Shown one piece after another: positions 5,088-13,125 of a stretch of DNA of 15,609 nucleotides. Numbering within the stretch: position 1 is the stretch's first letter; each line of letters begins with the position of its first letter. The DNA comes from Thermoplasmata archaeon (GTDB taxonomy: Archaea > Thermoplasmatota > Thermoplasmata > Lutacidiplasmatales > UBA184). Location: positions 1 to 15,609 of the forward strand of contig JASHVA010000132.1 of NCBI GenBank assembly GCA_030039715.1, written 5' to 3'. The notes under the pieces are model-generated. The model saw only the letters and a list, made by a program, of their open reading frames with translations, was not told the origin of the DNA and did not search any database. The position numbers were made by a program, and so were the translations under genes.

Positions 5088-6434
5088 ATGGAAGTTCCCG
5101 AGGTCCGCTACGCCCGGAGCGGCCACCTTCGCATCGCCTACGAGGTGTTCGGGGCGGGCCCGGTCGACATCGTCTACGGCCGGACCGCGATCTCACACCT
5201 CGAGCTGGTCTGGGACGAACCGTCGGTCGCCGGCTACTTTCGGGAGCTGGCGACGGTCGCCCGCATCATCCTCTGGGATAAGCGCGGCGTCGGTCTCTCC
5301 GACCGGGCGGTCGGCACGCCGACCCTGGAGGACCGGATGGACGACGTGCGGGCCGTCATGGACGCCGCGAAGAGTCCACGGGCCGTGATCTTCGGTGCCA
5401 CCGACACGGCGGCGATGGCGCTCCTGTTCGCCGCCACGTATCCGGATCGTACGCTGGGCCTCATGCTCATCGAGCCCACGGTCCGGGGTTCTTGGGCCCC
5501 CGACTTCCCTTTCGCCCCCACGCGCGAAGAGGTCGAAGAGTCGATCCGGCTTTCGGACGAGGACTGGGGAACTCCGTCCTACATCGACCGGATGCTGAGC
5601 CTCTACGCTCCGAGCCGGGTCGCGGACCCCGATTTCAAACGATGGTACGGCCGCGTGATTCGGTTCGGTTCGTCGCCGTCGGCCGCCGCGTCGCTGGCCC
5701 GGATGAACCTCGAGATCGACGTACGGGCCGCATTGCCGGCCGTCCACGTTCCGACGCTCGTCATGAAATGCCCGGGCGATCGGGCCGTTCGCGAGGAAGG
5801 CTCGGACTATGTCGCCGCGCACGTGGCGGGGGCGCAGCTGGTCACGATCCCGGGGCGGGATCACTTCTTCTGGGCGAACCCGGAGGCCCGGGCCGCTTCC
5901 GTAGGGGCCCAGAAGAAATTCGTGACGGGCCTTCCGTCCGGGCAGCCCGACGAGGATCGCGTGCTCATATCGGTGGTCTTCACGGACATCGTCGACTCGA
6001 CCCGGCTCGCCTCGCAGTTGGGCGACCACGGATGGAGAGAACGGCTCGGTCCGTTCTTCGCCGCGTCGCGCGCCGAAGCGACCCGATTTCGCGGACAGAT
6101 CGTGAAGACGACCGGCGACGGCTTCCTCGCGACGTTCGACGGTCCGTCGCGGGCGGTACGTTTCGCGGAGTCCGTGCGGGACCACGCAAAGCAGCAGGGC
6201 CTGATCCTTCGCGCCGGGGTGCACACCGGCGAGTGCCTCGTCGCGGACAACGACATCGTCGGGATCGCCGTCCACCTCGCCTCTCGGATCTGCGACTCCG
6301 CGGGCGGTGGCGAGATCCTGACGTCCCGCACCGTTCGGGACCTCGCGGTCGGCTCGGAGCTTCGCTTCGAGGGGCGCGGTTCCCACCAGTTCAAAGGGGT
6401 CGAAGGCACCTGGGAGACCTTCCTCGCCTCGTAG
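5088..6434 (+). CDS. Alpha/beta-hydrolase-like domain fused to class III adenylate/guanylate cyclase
   Basis: The 448-residue protein has an N-terminal alpha/beta-hydrolase fold (about 1-275) and a C-terminal class III cyclase domain (about 293-447). In the hydrolase part the nucleophile elbow reads FGATDTAAM, with Thr105 where Ser is expected, while Asp231 and His259 (GRDHFFW) remain. It is probably a ligand-sensing domain rather than an esterase. The cyclase keeps the two metal aspartates (FTDIV Asp300; TGDGF Asp344), Lys340, which suggests ATP as substrate, and Arg400. His396 replaces the usual Asn, as in many bacterial members (GIAVHxxxRI). This architecture is common in Actinobacteria and Proteobacteria, so transfer into this archaeon is likely. 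ATG 5088 is chosen over TTG 5064 from the TATA box at 5050-5055. No membrane segment is seen. Confidence 0.93.
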   Translation: MEVPEVRYARSGHLRIAYEVFGAGPVDIVYGRTAISHLELVWDEPSVAGYFRELATVARIILWDKRGVGLSDRAVGTPTLEDRMDDVRAVMDAAKSPRAVIFGATDTAAMALLFAATYPDRTLGLMLIEPTVRGSWAPDFPFAPTREEVEESIRLSDEDWGTPSYIDRMLSLYAPSRVADPDFKRWYGRVIRFGSSPSAAASLARMNLEIDVRAALPAVHVPTLVMKCPGDRAVREEGSDYVAAHVAGAQLVTIPGRDHFFWANPEARAASVGAQKKFVTGLPSGQPDEDRVLISVVFTDIVDSTRLASQLGDHGWRERLGPFFAASRAEATRFRGQIVKTTGDGFLATFDGPSRAVRFAESVRDHAKQQGLILRAGVHTGECLVADNDIVGIAVHLASRICDSAGGGEILTSRTVRDLAVGSELRFEGRGSHQFKGVEGTWETFLAS

Positions 6435-6459
6435 CGCCGGGTCCCCTCTCCGAGCCTCC

Positions 6460-7368
6460 TCACGATCGCCGGTCCGCCGCGCCGAGCGCGAGGAGCCGCG
6501 CGAGCCGGTTCGGTTCCCGGGCGACCAGCCCGGGGTCCCGGGAAAGTTCCGCGTGGGCTCGGCGGAACCACGGTCGGGCCTCGCGGGATCGGCCGAGGAG
6601 GAGCAGGCACTCCCCGAGCTCCTCGAACACGTACCCGTCCTTGCCCCCCGCGCGTCGCCAGTCCACGGCCAGACGTCGCTGCCTTCGCAGCGCGTCCGTC
6701 GCTCTCCCGAGTTGCCGCAGCGCCTTCGCAACGCACCACCGGGCGACCCGGGTCTCGCTCGGAACCCCCTGCCGCCGGCGGTAGTAGAGCGCCCGACGGA
6801 ACGAGCGCAGCGCCGCGCGGTAGTCGCCCGCATCGTACCAGCTCCAACCAAGGTTGTTGAGCAACGAGGCCCGCCAGCGTCGGGCCGCGGGGTCCCGCGA
6901 GCGTTCCGCGAGCTCGAGGGCCCGCACGTTCCACGCGCGTTGGACCCGCCCGGAGCGGACGATCGCGACCATGTGGGCGGCGTCGACGGAGAGACGGTCC
7001 TCTCCGTGCCGCCGGGCGCCCCGCCACGCGGCGAGGAACCAGGGGAGCGCTTTCCCCGGCGCTCCGGCGGAGTTGAGGACGCGCCCGCGCTCGAGCGCGT
7101 ACCGGATCCGGGCGCGCGGGGCGAGGGTCGGAAGCGCCGGCGCGAGGCGGTCGAGCGTGGCGTGCGCGACCCGAAACCGCCGCTGCAGCCCCTGCGCCCG
7201 CGCGATCTGGGTCCACGCCTCGGCGCGAAGGTCGGCGTCGGAAGGCCGGCCCAGATCTCGCAGGAGCCGGCGAAACCGGAGCTCGGAGGATCTGGGGTCG
7301 TCGAAGTTCCACGCCGCGTCCACCGCCGCGGCGCGGGGCGAGCGTCCCGACCCGCTCGAGACGGTCAC
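6460..7368 (-). CDS. TPR-repeat protein
   Basis: This 302-residue, Arg/Ala-rich protein is made almost wholly of helical hairpins of the tetratricopeptide type. The clearest repeat is LLNNLGWSWYDAGDYRAALRSF followed by RRALYYRRRQG. Further copies are EELGECLLLLGRSREARPWFRRAHAEL near the C-terminus, WCVAKALRQLGRATDALRRQRRL before it, and WTQIARAQGLQRRFRVAHATLDRLAP nearer the N-terminus. There is no signal peptide or membrane helix. TPRs build protein-binding surfaces; the partner is unknown. The gene converges on the cyclase with a 25-nt gap and is divergent from the membrane protein at 7499. The start is GTG 7368, with no strong alternative evidence. Its closest relatives may be regulatory ATPases of the MalT/AfsR type that have lost other domains; I cannot tell. 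Confidence 0.75.
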   Translation of the reverse strand: MTVSSGSGRSPRAAAVDAAWNFDDPRSSELRFRRLLRDLGRPSDADLRAEAWTQIARAQGLQRRFRVAHATLDRLAPALPTLAPRARIRYALERGRVLNSAGAPGKALPWFLAAWRGARRHGEDRLSVDAAHMVAIVRSGRVQRAWNVRALELAERSRDPAARRWRASLLNNLGWSWYDAGDYRAALRSFRRALYYRRRQGVPSETRVARWCVAKALRQLGRATDALRRQRRLAVDWRRAGGKDGYVFEELGECLLLLGRSREARPWFRRAHAELSRDPGLVAREPNRLARLLALGAADRRS

Positions 7369-7498
7369 GAGCCGCGAAACGGCGGCGCCCGAGAAGAGCC
7401 TTTGTCCGCGGACCGCCGCTCGAGCCGCGAGCGGAGGCCCCGCCCCGGAAGTTCTAACTACCCCGTTCGTGCTCCCGGCACCGGCGCGAGGGGGGAGG

Positions 7499-8293
7499 AT
7501 GACGCTCCTCAGCGATCCGGCGGCACCGGTCGATTCCGGGCGATGGCTCGTCTACGTCGCCATCGTGATCGCGGTGGTCGTGGTGGCCGGATCGCTCGTG
7601 TACCTCGTCGCGACGCGACCCTCGCCGACGACCCCGCCGACGCCCGCGACGATCCGCTCGGACGCCTCCGTTCAGTGCGCCGCCGCCCCGTGCTCGGACT
7701 CCATCGGCGTGACGGCGGGCTCGTTGCTCTTTCTGGGGTTCGGCTACAGCGTCGCCCAGAGCACCGTCGCGCCGATCGGCCTCGCCGGCTATCCGTTCCT
7801 GGTCGGGAACGAGTTCACCAAGCAGAACTTCGGAAGCCCGTCGGTTCAGGCGGGATTCTACTACTGGACGATCGACGCGACGGCCAACGTCACCGTCTAT
7901 CTCAATTACTCGACGCCCGCGGTCGCGGACCTCTCGCTGGAAGATTTCACCGGTGTCCAGGTCGCGGGGCTCCCGAGCGAGTTCGTGATGGGGGACGGGA
8001 GCGGGACCTCGGTCGGTCCGAGCACGGCGGACTATTGCGACCTCGGCTCCACGTTCGAGGCCGACGAGACGGTCGTGGTCGTGACGATGGCCGGCGCCTA
8101 TGAGTCGAGTCCCCCCACCCCCGAGAGCTCCCCGTACCTCGGCGCCGTGCTCCCCGGCGAAGTGTCGACCGAGAGCGGCGCCCTCGTGGGGGAGTTCGGG
8201 GCGCTCGCCGGGAGCGGCCCGGCCAACCTCACCGCCACGCTCGCCGAAGCGACCCCGTTCGCTACCGTCTGCCTCGGGCTCTTGCCCGGTTAG
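7499..8293 (+). CDS. Single-pass membrane-anchored protein of unknown function
   Basis: The 264-residue protein has a short cytoplasmic tail, one strongly hydrophobic segment (residues about 16-38, WLVYVAIVIAVVVVAGSLVY), and a Pro/Thr-rich linker. A roughly 210-residue outer domain follows, poor in charged basic residues and rich in Gly, Ser, Thr and Val. Cys60 and Cys65 (CAAAPC), and later cysteines in DYCDLGS and TVCLGLLPG, could form two disulfides, and sites such as NVT, NYS and NLT could be N-glycosylated. All fit an exported beta-rich domain anchored by an uncleaved N-terminal helix. No family is recognised. ATG 7499 follows GGGGGAGG directly; a TATA-like TTCTAACTA lies at 7452-7460. 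It diverges from the TPR gene. Confidence 0.75.
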   Translation: MTLLSDPAAPVDSGRWLVYVAIVIAVVVVAGSLVYLVATRPSPTTPPTPATIRSDASVQCAAAPCSDSIGVTAGSLLFLGFGYSVAQSTVAPIGLAGYPFLVGNEFTKQNFGSPSVQAGFYYWTIDATANVTVYLNYSTPAVADLSLEDFTGVQVAGLPSEFVMGDGSGTSVGPSTADYCDLGSTFEADETVVVVTMAGAYESSPPTPESSPYLGAVLPGEVSTESGALVGEFGALAGSGPANLTATLAEATPFATVCLGLLPG

Positions 8294-8326
8294 GTACGGC
8301 GGGGCCGGGTCCCGCGACCGGCTCGC

Positions 8327-9028
8327 TCAACGCGAGAGCTCGATCAGGTCCCGGGCGAGTTCCTTCGGCCGCGTGATCATCGGCCAGTGGCCCGCGTCGA
8401 GCGTCGTGTGGGGGCCGTTGAGCGGTCCCCACTTTCCGGCGATGATCTCGTCGACCGGGTCGCCCGACTGACGGCAGAAGATGTACGCCTCCCGCACCCG
8501 GTCGTAGTTCGACGAGAGCACGATCGGGTCGGTCGCGAGCCGGGAGGGCCAGGGCGTCGCGAGCGCCCTCATGCGCCGCAGCGCCGGCCCCTTCACGTCG
8601 GGTCCGATGCGCCCGAGGGTCTCCTCCGTGAGAGGGAAGCCGAGCGCGCCCGGCGGCAGGGCACCGAACTCGGAGGCGGGGTCGAACGCCCCCTGCGGCG
8701 CCGTCCCTCGCTCGGGCCGGAAGGCGTCGAGATAGACCACCCTCGCGACCCGGTCGGGAAGGCGGTCGGCGACCGCGGCCGCCACCTTCCCGGCGAACGA
8801 GTGCCCGACGAGCACGAACTTCTCGATCTCACGGTATCGGAGCCCGTTCAGCACGTCGTCTACGGCGGTGGACATGCCGACGTCCTTCGAGGCGAGATGC
8901 ACGCGCTCTCCCATGCCGGTGAGCGTCACCGGGTAGACCGAGTGCCCCTCCCTTTCGAGGAGGGGAGCCACGTCGTTCCACGCCCAGGCACCGAGCCACG
9001 CCCCCGGGACGAGGACGAAGGTGCTCAT
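8327..9028 (-). CDS. Alpha/beta-hydrolase (methylesterase/hydroxynitrile-lyase-like, EstC type)
   Basis: This 233-residue protein is a complete small alpha/beta-hydrolase. It begins MSTFVLVPGAWLGAWAWNDV, which carries the oxyanion-hole region typical of plant methylesterase/hydroxynitrile-lyase relatives. The nucleophile elbow GHSFAG places Ser77, and His214 sits in LDAGHWPM, with Asp190 or Asp193 (SGDPVDE) as likely acid. The cap is short. Bacterial homologues hydrolyse small esters; the substrate here is unknown. The start is ATG 9028, supported by GGAGGT at 9034-9039 (minus strand) with a 5-nt spacing. A TATA-like GATTAAG at 9129-9135 gives a leader of about 75 nt. It converges with the membrane protein gene (33-nt gap). 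Confidence 0.9.
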   Translation of the reverse strand: MSTFVLVPGAWLGAWAWNDVAPLLEREGHSVYPVTLTGMGERVHLASKDVGMSTAVDDVLNGLRYREIEKFVLVGHSFAGKVAAAVADRLPDRVARVVYLDAFRPERGTAPQGAFDPASEFGALPPGALGFPLTEETLGRIGPDVKGPALRRMRALATPWPSRLATDPIVLSSNYDRVREAYIFCRQSGDPVDEIIAGKWGPLNGPHTTLDAGHWPMITRPKELARDLIELSR

Positions 9029-9128
9029 CGGAGACCTCCGCGGGGGGCGAACGGCCGGCGGTTGGGGATCGGGGTCGTCGGAAGGGGGTTCGACGGCGAC
9101 ATGGCGACGGCGGCATCGCGCGGTCCGA

Positions 9129-9135
9129 CTTAATC
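9129..9135 (-). promoter_or_regulatory. TATA-like box of the alpha/beta-hydrolase gene
   Basis: GATTAAG on the minus strand is the only A/T-rich patch in the 168 bases between the hydrolase start and the fumarase stop. It predicts transcription from about 9103, leaving a 75-nt leader with a Shine-Dalgarno site. Confidence 0.4.
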
Positions 9136-9196
9136 TCCGGCGAGGGATGCTGGAACGCCTCGCGCGTCCCGTCGGGCGACCGCGAACCCGGGCCGC

Positions 9197-10696
9197 TCAA
9201 CTCGAGAGGCCGAGGTCCCGGTGCGGGTCGCCCACCATCTTCTTCGGGTCGACGATCCGGTCGAACTCGTCGGCGGTCACGTAGCCGCTCCGGAGGGCCG
9301 CCTCCCGCAGCGAGAGATGCTCCTCCATCGCTCGGTGCGCGATCGCGGCGGCCTTGTCGTAGCCGATCACGGGGCTCAGCGCGGTAACGAGCATCACCGA
9401 CTCCCCGACGTACCGGCCGATCCGTGCCCGGTCGAGCGCGATGTGGGCGACACTGAACTCGGTCAGCTTCGCCGCGGCGTCGCCGAGGATCCGGGCCGAG
9501 TGGAGGACATTGTGGATGATGATCGGGCGCATCGTGTTCAGCTCGAAGTTCCCCTGCGAACCCGCGAAGGCGACCGCGGAGTCCTCCCCCAGCACCTCGA
9601 TCGCGACCATGATCATCGCTTCCTCCTGGGTCGGGTTCACCTTCCCGGGCATGATCGAGCTCCCCGGCTCGTTCGGCGGCAGCACGAGCTCGTGGAGTCC
9701 TGCGCGCGGCCCCGAGCCCAGCCAGCGGAGGTCGTTCGCGATCTTCATCGTCGCGACCGCCACGGCGCGGAGCCCCGCGCTCGCGGCGACCATCGCGTCG
9801 AGCGACCCCTGGGCGGCGTACTTGTTCGGGGCCGGTACGAACGGGTGGCCGGTCATCGAGGCGAGCTCGCCGGCGACCCGGTCCCCGAACTCCGGCGGGG
9901 CGTTGAGGCCGGTGCCGACCGCGGTACCCCCGATCGCGAGGCGATGGAGTCCGGGCAATGTGCTACGCACGACCGCGAGTGCATCGTCGAGCTGGGCGGC
10001 GTAGCCGGACCATTCCTGGCCGACCGTGAGGGGCGTGGCGTCCTGGAGATGGGTCCGGCCGATCTTGACGACGTCGACCCACTCCCGGGCCTTCGTCGCG
10101 ATCGCGTCCCGCAGCGCCCCCACCGACGGCAGGAGCCGGCCGTGGATCTCCAGCACCGCCGCGAGGTGCATCGCGGTCGGGAACGTGTCGTTCGAGGACT
10201 GGCTCAGATTCACGTCGTCGTTCGGGTGGATCGGTTGCTTGGAGCCGAGGGTTCCGCCCACGAGCTGGATCGCCCGGTTGCTCACCACCTCGTTCACGTT
10301 CATGTTCGACTGCGTACCCGAACCGGTCTGCCACACGTGCAGCGGGAACTCGGCGTCGAGGGCGCCCGAGATGACCTCGTCGCACACCCGCTCGATGAGC
10401 GCGGCCTTCCAGCGGGGGAGCGTCCCGAGGGCGCCGTTCACCCGCGCCGACGCCTTCTTCACGTAGCCGTAGGCACGATAGAGCTCGACCGGCATCCGAT
10501 CCCGGCCGATCGCGAAGTGGATCAGCGAACGCTGGGTCTGGGCGCCCCAGTAGTGCTCGGCGGGCACGTCGATCGTCCCCATCGAGTCGCTCTCCCGTCG
10601 GACGCCGGTCGCCCCGGTGCCGATCGGCAGGTCCCGCACGGTCGGCGCGACCTCGCGGCTCGGGGGACGATCGTCCGGGCCCGACCCCGCGTGCAT
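9197..10696 (-). CDS. fumC: Class II fumarate hydratase
   Basis: FumC hydrates fumarate to L-malate in the TCA cycle, without an iron-sulfur cluster. The sequence shows SDSMGTIDVPAEHYWGAQTQ near the start, WQTGSGTQSNMNVNEV, the region GRTHLQDATPLTVGQE containing the catalytic-site His216, and the superfamily signature GSSIMPGKVNP (345-355) with its catalytic Ser loop. From ATG 10696 it has 499 residues, about 30 more than E. coli FumC at the N-terminus. GTG 10639 would give 480 residues. I keep ATG 10696 because GGGAG precedes it and the TATA-like TTATAT (10775-10780) predicts an mRNA starting near 10752. Argininosuccinate lyase and aspartase are excluded by the strongly FumC-like active site. 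Confidence 0.94.
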   Translation of the reverse strand: MHAGSGPDDRPPSREVAPTVRDLPIGTGATGVRRESDSMGTIDVPAEHYWGAQTQRSLIHFAIGRDRMPVELYRAYGYVKKASARVNGALGTLPRWKAALIERVCDEVISGALDAEFPLHVWQTGSGTQSNMNVNEVVSNRAIQLVGGTLGSKQPIHPNDDVNLSQSSNDTFPTAMHLAAVLEIHGRLLPSVGALRDAIATKAREWVDVVKIGRTHLQDATPLTVGQEWSGYAAQLDDALAVVRSTLPGLHRLAIGGTAVGTGLNAPPEFGDRVAGELASMTGHPFVPAPNKYAAQGSLDAMVAASAGLRAVAVATMKIANDLRWLGSGPRAGLHELVLPPNEPGSSIMPGKVNPTQEEAMIMVAIEVLGEDSAVAFAGSQGNFELNTMRPIIIHNVLHSARILGDAAAKLTEFSVAHIALDRARIGRYVGESVMLVTALSPVIGYDKAAAIAHRAMEEHLSLREAALRSGYVTADEFDRIVDPKKMVGDPHRDLGLSS

Positions 10697-10774
10697 CTCC
10701 CGATCTCGGGTCGCCGGGCGAATCCCGGTCGCGGTCCGTCCGCGGCGGCCCCGCGAAGGAACCCGGTCGCCGGA

Positions 10775-10780
10775 ATATAA
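10775..10780 (-). promoter_or_regulatory. TATA-like box of fumC
   Basis: CATTATATTCC on the minus strand lies within the 196-nt divergent spacer. It is about 80 nt before ATG 10696, giving a leader of roughly 55 nt. Confidence 0.45.
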
Positions 10781-10862
10781 TGTCTGGCGAGCGAGGAGTC
10801 GTCCGCCGAACCGGAGTGCGGCACGGCCGGCGCGGCGGTCAAACCGGCTGGACGGGCGGGCC

Positions 10863-10869
10863 AAATATT
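10863..10869 (+). promoter_or_regulatory. TATA-like box of the SDR gene
   Basis: AAATATT is centred 27 nt before ATG 10893, so the transcript should begin at or next to the start codon (leaderless). Confidence 0.55.
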
Positions 10870-10892
10870 GCCGGCCGGACTCTCGACCGGGG

Positions 10893-11687
10893 ATGTCGAT
10901 GCAACCGTGGAGCCAGCTCTTCGACCTGAAGGGCCAAGTGGCGATCGTGACGGGCGGAGCGATGGGGATCGGGGCGGGGATCGCGGCCCGTCTCGCCGAG
11001 CAAGGGGCTTCGGTGGTGGTCGCGGACGTCGACGAAGCGGCCGGCCGGGCGACCGCGCAGGCGCTCCCGGGCCCCGGTAAATCGCTCTTCGTCCGGACGG
11101 ACCTGCGAGCTCCCGCGGAGGTCGACCGACTGGTGGCGACCGCCGTGCGGGAGCGGGGACGCCTCGACATCGTCGTGAACAACGCCGGGATCTTCCCGTT
11201 CTCCCCGGCGCTCTCGGTGACGCCGGAGCTGTGGGACCGGGTGCTCGAGGTGAACCTTCGCGGGCCGTTCTTCCTCGCGCGCAGCGCGGCCCTGCAGATG
11301 CAGCGCCAGGGCGGAGGCGGAGCGATCGTCAACATCGCCTCGATCGACGCGGTCCACCCGACGGGAAGCCTCGTCGCCTACGACGCCTCGAAGGGGGGGC
11401 TCCGCATGATGACCCGGTCCCTCGCGCTCGAGTTCGCGTCCCTCGGCGTCCGGGTCAACGCGATCGCACCGGGCTCGATCAACACGCCGGGCGCGAGCCG
11501 CGCGATGCCGGCCACCGGGGGCGCCGACGCGCAGAAGCTGCTCGCGGGTTTCCTCGCCCGGATCCCGCTCCGGCGCATGGGCGAGCCGGACGACATCGCT
11601 CGGGCCGCGCTCTTCCTCGCGAGTCCGGCGGCGAGCTACGTGACCGGCACGATGCTCGTGGTCGACGGCGGCTACCTGCTGACGTAG
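10893..11687 (+). CDS. Short-chain dehydrogenase/reductase (classical SDR)
   Basis: This 264-residue protein has every classical SDR motif: TGGAMGIG for cofactor binding (residues 20-27), NNAG (96-99), Asn121, catalytic Ser150, and Tyr163/Lys167 in YDASK. Asp45 at the end of the second strand (VVVADVD) favours NAD(H) over NADP(H). The C-terminal RIPLRRMGEPDDIARAALFL and SYVTGTMLVVDGGYLL are typical of the FabG/glucose-dehydrogenase-like group, which oxidises sugars or reduces ketoacyl groups; the substrate cannot be told from sequence. ATG 10893 is supported by the TATA box 27 nt upstream; ATG 10899 is also possible. The gene is divergent from fumC and stands alone, with the hem operon promoter 170 nt beyond. 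Confidence 0.9.
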   Translation: MSMQPWSQLFDLKGQVAIVTGGAMGIGAGIAARLAEQGASVVVADVDEAAGRATAQALPGPGKSLFVRTDLRAPAEVDRLVATAVRERGRLDIVVNNAGIFPFSPALSVTPELWDRVLEVNLRGPFFLARSAALQMQRQGGGGAIVNIASIDAVHPTGSLVAYDASKGGLRMMTRSLALEFASLGVRVNAIAPGSINTPGASRAMPATGGADAQKLLAGFLARIPLRRMGEPDDIARAALFLASPAASYVTGTMLVVDGGYLLT

Positions 11688-11810
11688 CGCCCGGGGGTCG
11701 TCCAACCCTTTCTCCCGGTGCGGGTCCAGGTCCTCTTCCCGCTCCGGCGGCGTTTCCCGGTCGCGGACCGAAATCGGCTCGACGTCGGAGCGACCGGTTC
11801 GTACATCGGC

Positions 11811-11818
11811 GGATAAAG
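11811..11818 (+). promoter_or_regulatory. TATA-like box of the hem operon
   Basis: GGATAAAG within GC-rich DNA predicts transcription from about 11840. GTG 11857 would then have a short leader carrying GGAG at 11849-11852. Confidence 0.5.
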
Positions 11819-11856
11819 CGCGGCCGTGATTCGACCCGCGGTCCGAGGCGGAGCCC

Positions 11857-13125
11857 GTGGCGTCCACCCCCTTCGCACAGTCGGCCGAGCGCTGGTCACC
11901 GAGCGCCGGTGCGACGTCCCCCGAGCCCGGGTCCGCCTCCCTCCGGCTCTTCGGTTTCGAGTGCAGCCTCGCGACGACGCGGCTGGACACGCTCGAGCGC
12001 GTGAGCCAGTCGCTCTCCCGCGGCGAGGTCGCCCGGCGGTTCGCTCGGGCGACCGGTACCGAGGAGGCCGCCGTCCTCCAGACCTGCCACCGGGTGGAGC
12101 TCGTCGTGCTGGTCCGCTCCCCGGCCGACGGGGAGCGGTGGGGGGACTCCCTACCGGGCCCTCCGGGAGCCTGGCGATCCCGCGAGGGCCGCTCGGTCGT
12201 GCGTCACCTCTACCGCGTCGCCTCCGGACGGGAGTCGCTCGCCGTCGGAGAAGGGGAGGTCCGGCATCAGGTCCGGGCCGCCGCGGTAGCGAGCCGATAC
12301 CCCCGGCCGATCCTGCGGGGGCTATTCGTCGGCGCGGCGGCCGCGGCCGACCGGCTCCAGCCGGTCGTGCCGTCGTACCGCTCCATCGCGGCGATCGCGG
12401 CCGAGGAACTCCTCCGGCGGGCTCCGCGCCCCCGGCCCCGCGTGCTCGTGGTCGGCTCGGGCACGGTCGGCCGGCAGGTCGCCGAACGGCTCGCGCCCCG
12501 GGCCGACGTCACGCTCGCGTACCACCGACGCCCTCCGGACCCGGCGTTCCTCGCCCGGACGGGGTCCCGCGCGGTCCCCCTCGAGACGCTCGCGACCGAG
12601 CTCGCCGGGGTGGACGCCGTCGTGACGGCGGCGAAGTTCGGCCATCGCGGGCTCCGGGCGGCCGACCTTCCGACCGGCCGTCCGCTCGTCCTCGTCGACC
12701 TCGGGATGCCGCGCAACATCGACCCCGAGGTGCGCGAACGCCCCGACGTACGCCTGATCGACCTCGAAGAACTCCACGCCGGCGCACCGGGGCTCGTCGC
12801 CGCCACGCCGGACGATGCATCCCTCGATGCGCTCGCGGACGACTGCGCGCACCGGCTCGCACGGCGGCTCGAGGAGCCCTGGGTCGACACGGTCCGGCGC
12901 GCCGCCGAAGCGGTGCGCCGGTCGGAGCTCGCGACCGCCCGTCGGTTCCTGGGGCCGCTCGACCCGGCCCAGGAGGTCGCGGTCGAGCGGCTCTCCCGCC
13001 GTCTCGTCGACCGTCTGCTCCTCGCTCCCACGGAACGGATCCGTTCGCTCCCGCCCGGACCGGACGGCGACGCGCGGCGGCGTTTCGCCGCGGAGCTGCT
13101 GTCACCGGACCCTGACGGACCGTGA
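11857..13125 (+). CDS. hemA: Glutamyl-tRNA reductase
   Basis: HemA reduces glutamyl-tRNA(Glu) to glutamate-1-semialdehyde with NADPH, the first step of the C5 route to tetrapyrroles. The 422-residue protein shows the catalytic Cys77 in LQTCHRVEL (His replaces the common Asn of TCNRVE), SLAVGEGEVRHQV, and the Rossmann motif VLVVGSGTVGRQV (Gly200-Gly205). VLVDLGMPRNIDPEV and a C-terminal dimerisation helix ending VERLSRRLVDRLLLAPTERIRSL complete it. The first 30 residues (to about SASLRLFGFE) are not conserved in composition and may be overextended. GTG 11857 has GGAG 5 nt upstream. Its TGA overlaps the hemC GTG (GTGA), so the two are translationally coupled. Confidence 0.95.
   Translation: MASTPFAQSAERWSPSAGATSPEPGSASLRLFGFECSLATTRLDTLERVSQSLSRGEVARRFARATGTEEAAVLQTCHRVELVVLVRSPADGERWGDSLPGPPGAWRSREGRSVVRHLYRVASGRESLAVGEGEVRHQVRAAAVASRYPRPILRGLFVGAAAAADRLQPVVPSYRSIAAIAAEELLRRAPRPRPRVLVVGSGTVGRQVAERLAPRADVTLAYHRRPPDPAFLARTGSRAVPLETLATELAGVDAVVTAAKFGHRGLRAADLPTGRPLVLVDLGMPRNIDPEVRERPDVRLIDLEELHAGAPGLVAATPDDASLDALADDCAHRLARRLEEPWVDTVRRAAEAVRRSELATARRFLGPLDPAQEVAVERLSRRLVDRLLLAPTERIRSLPPGPDGDARRRFAAELLSPDPDGP

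Noticed and set aside
5193..6851. Long minus-strand frame (552 codons) opposite the cyclase
   Set aside because: A shadow of the hydrolase-cyclase gene; Arg/Gly-rich, no family motif.
11688..11810. Pyrimidine tract (CCAACCCTTTCTCCC) after the SDR gene as a terminator
   Set aside because: Only three consecutive T residues; too weak to call an archaeal T-tract terminator.
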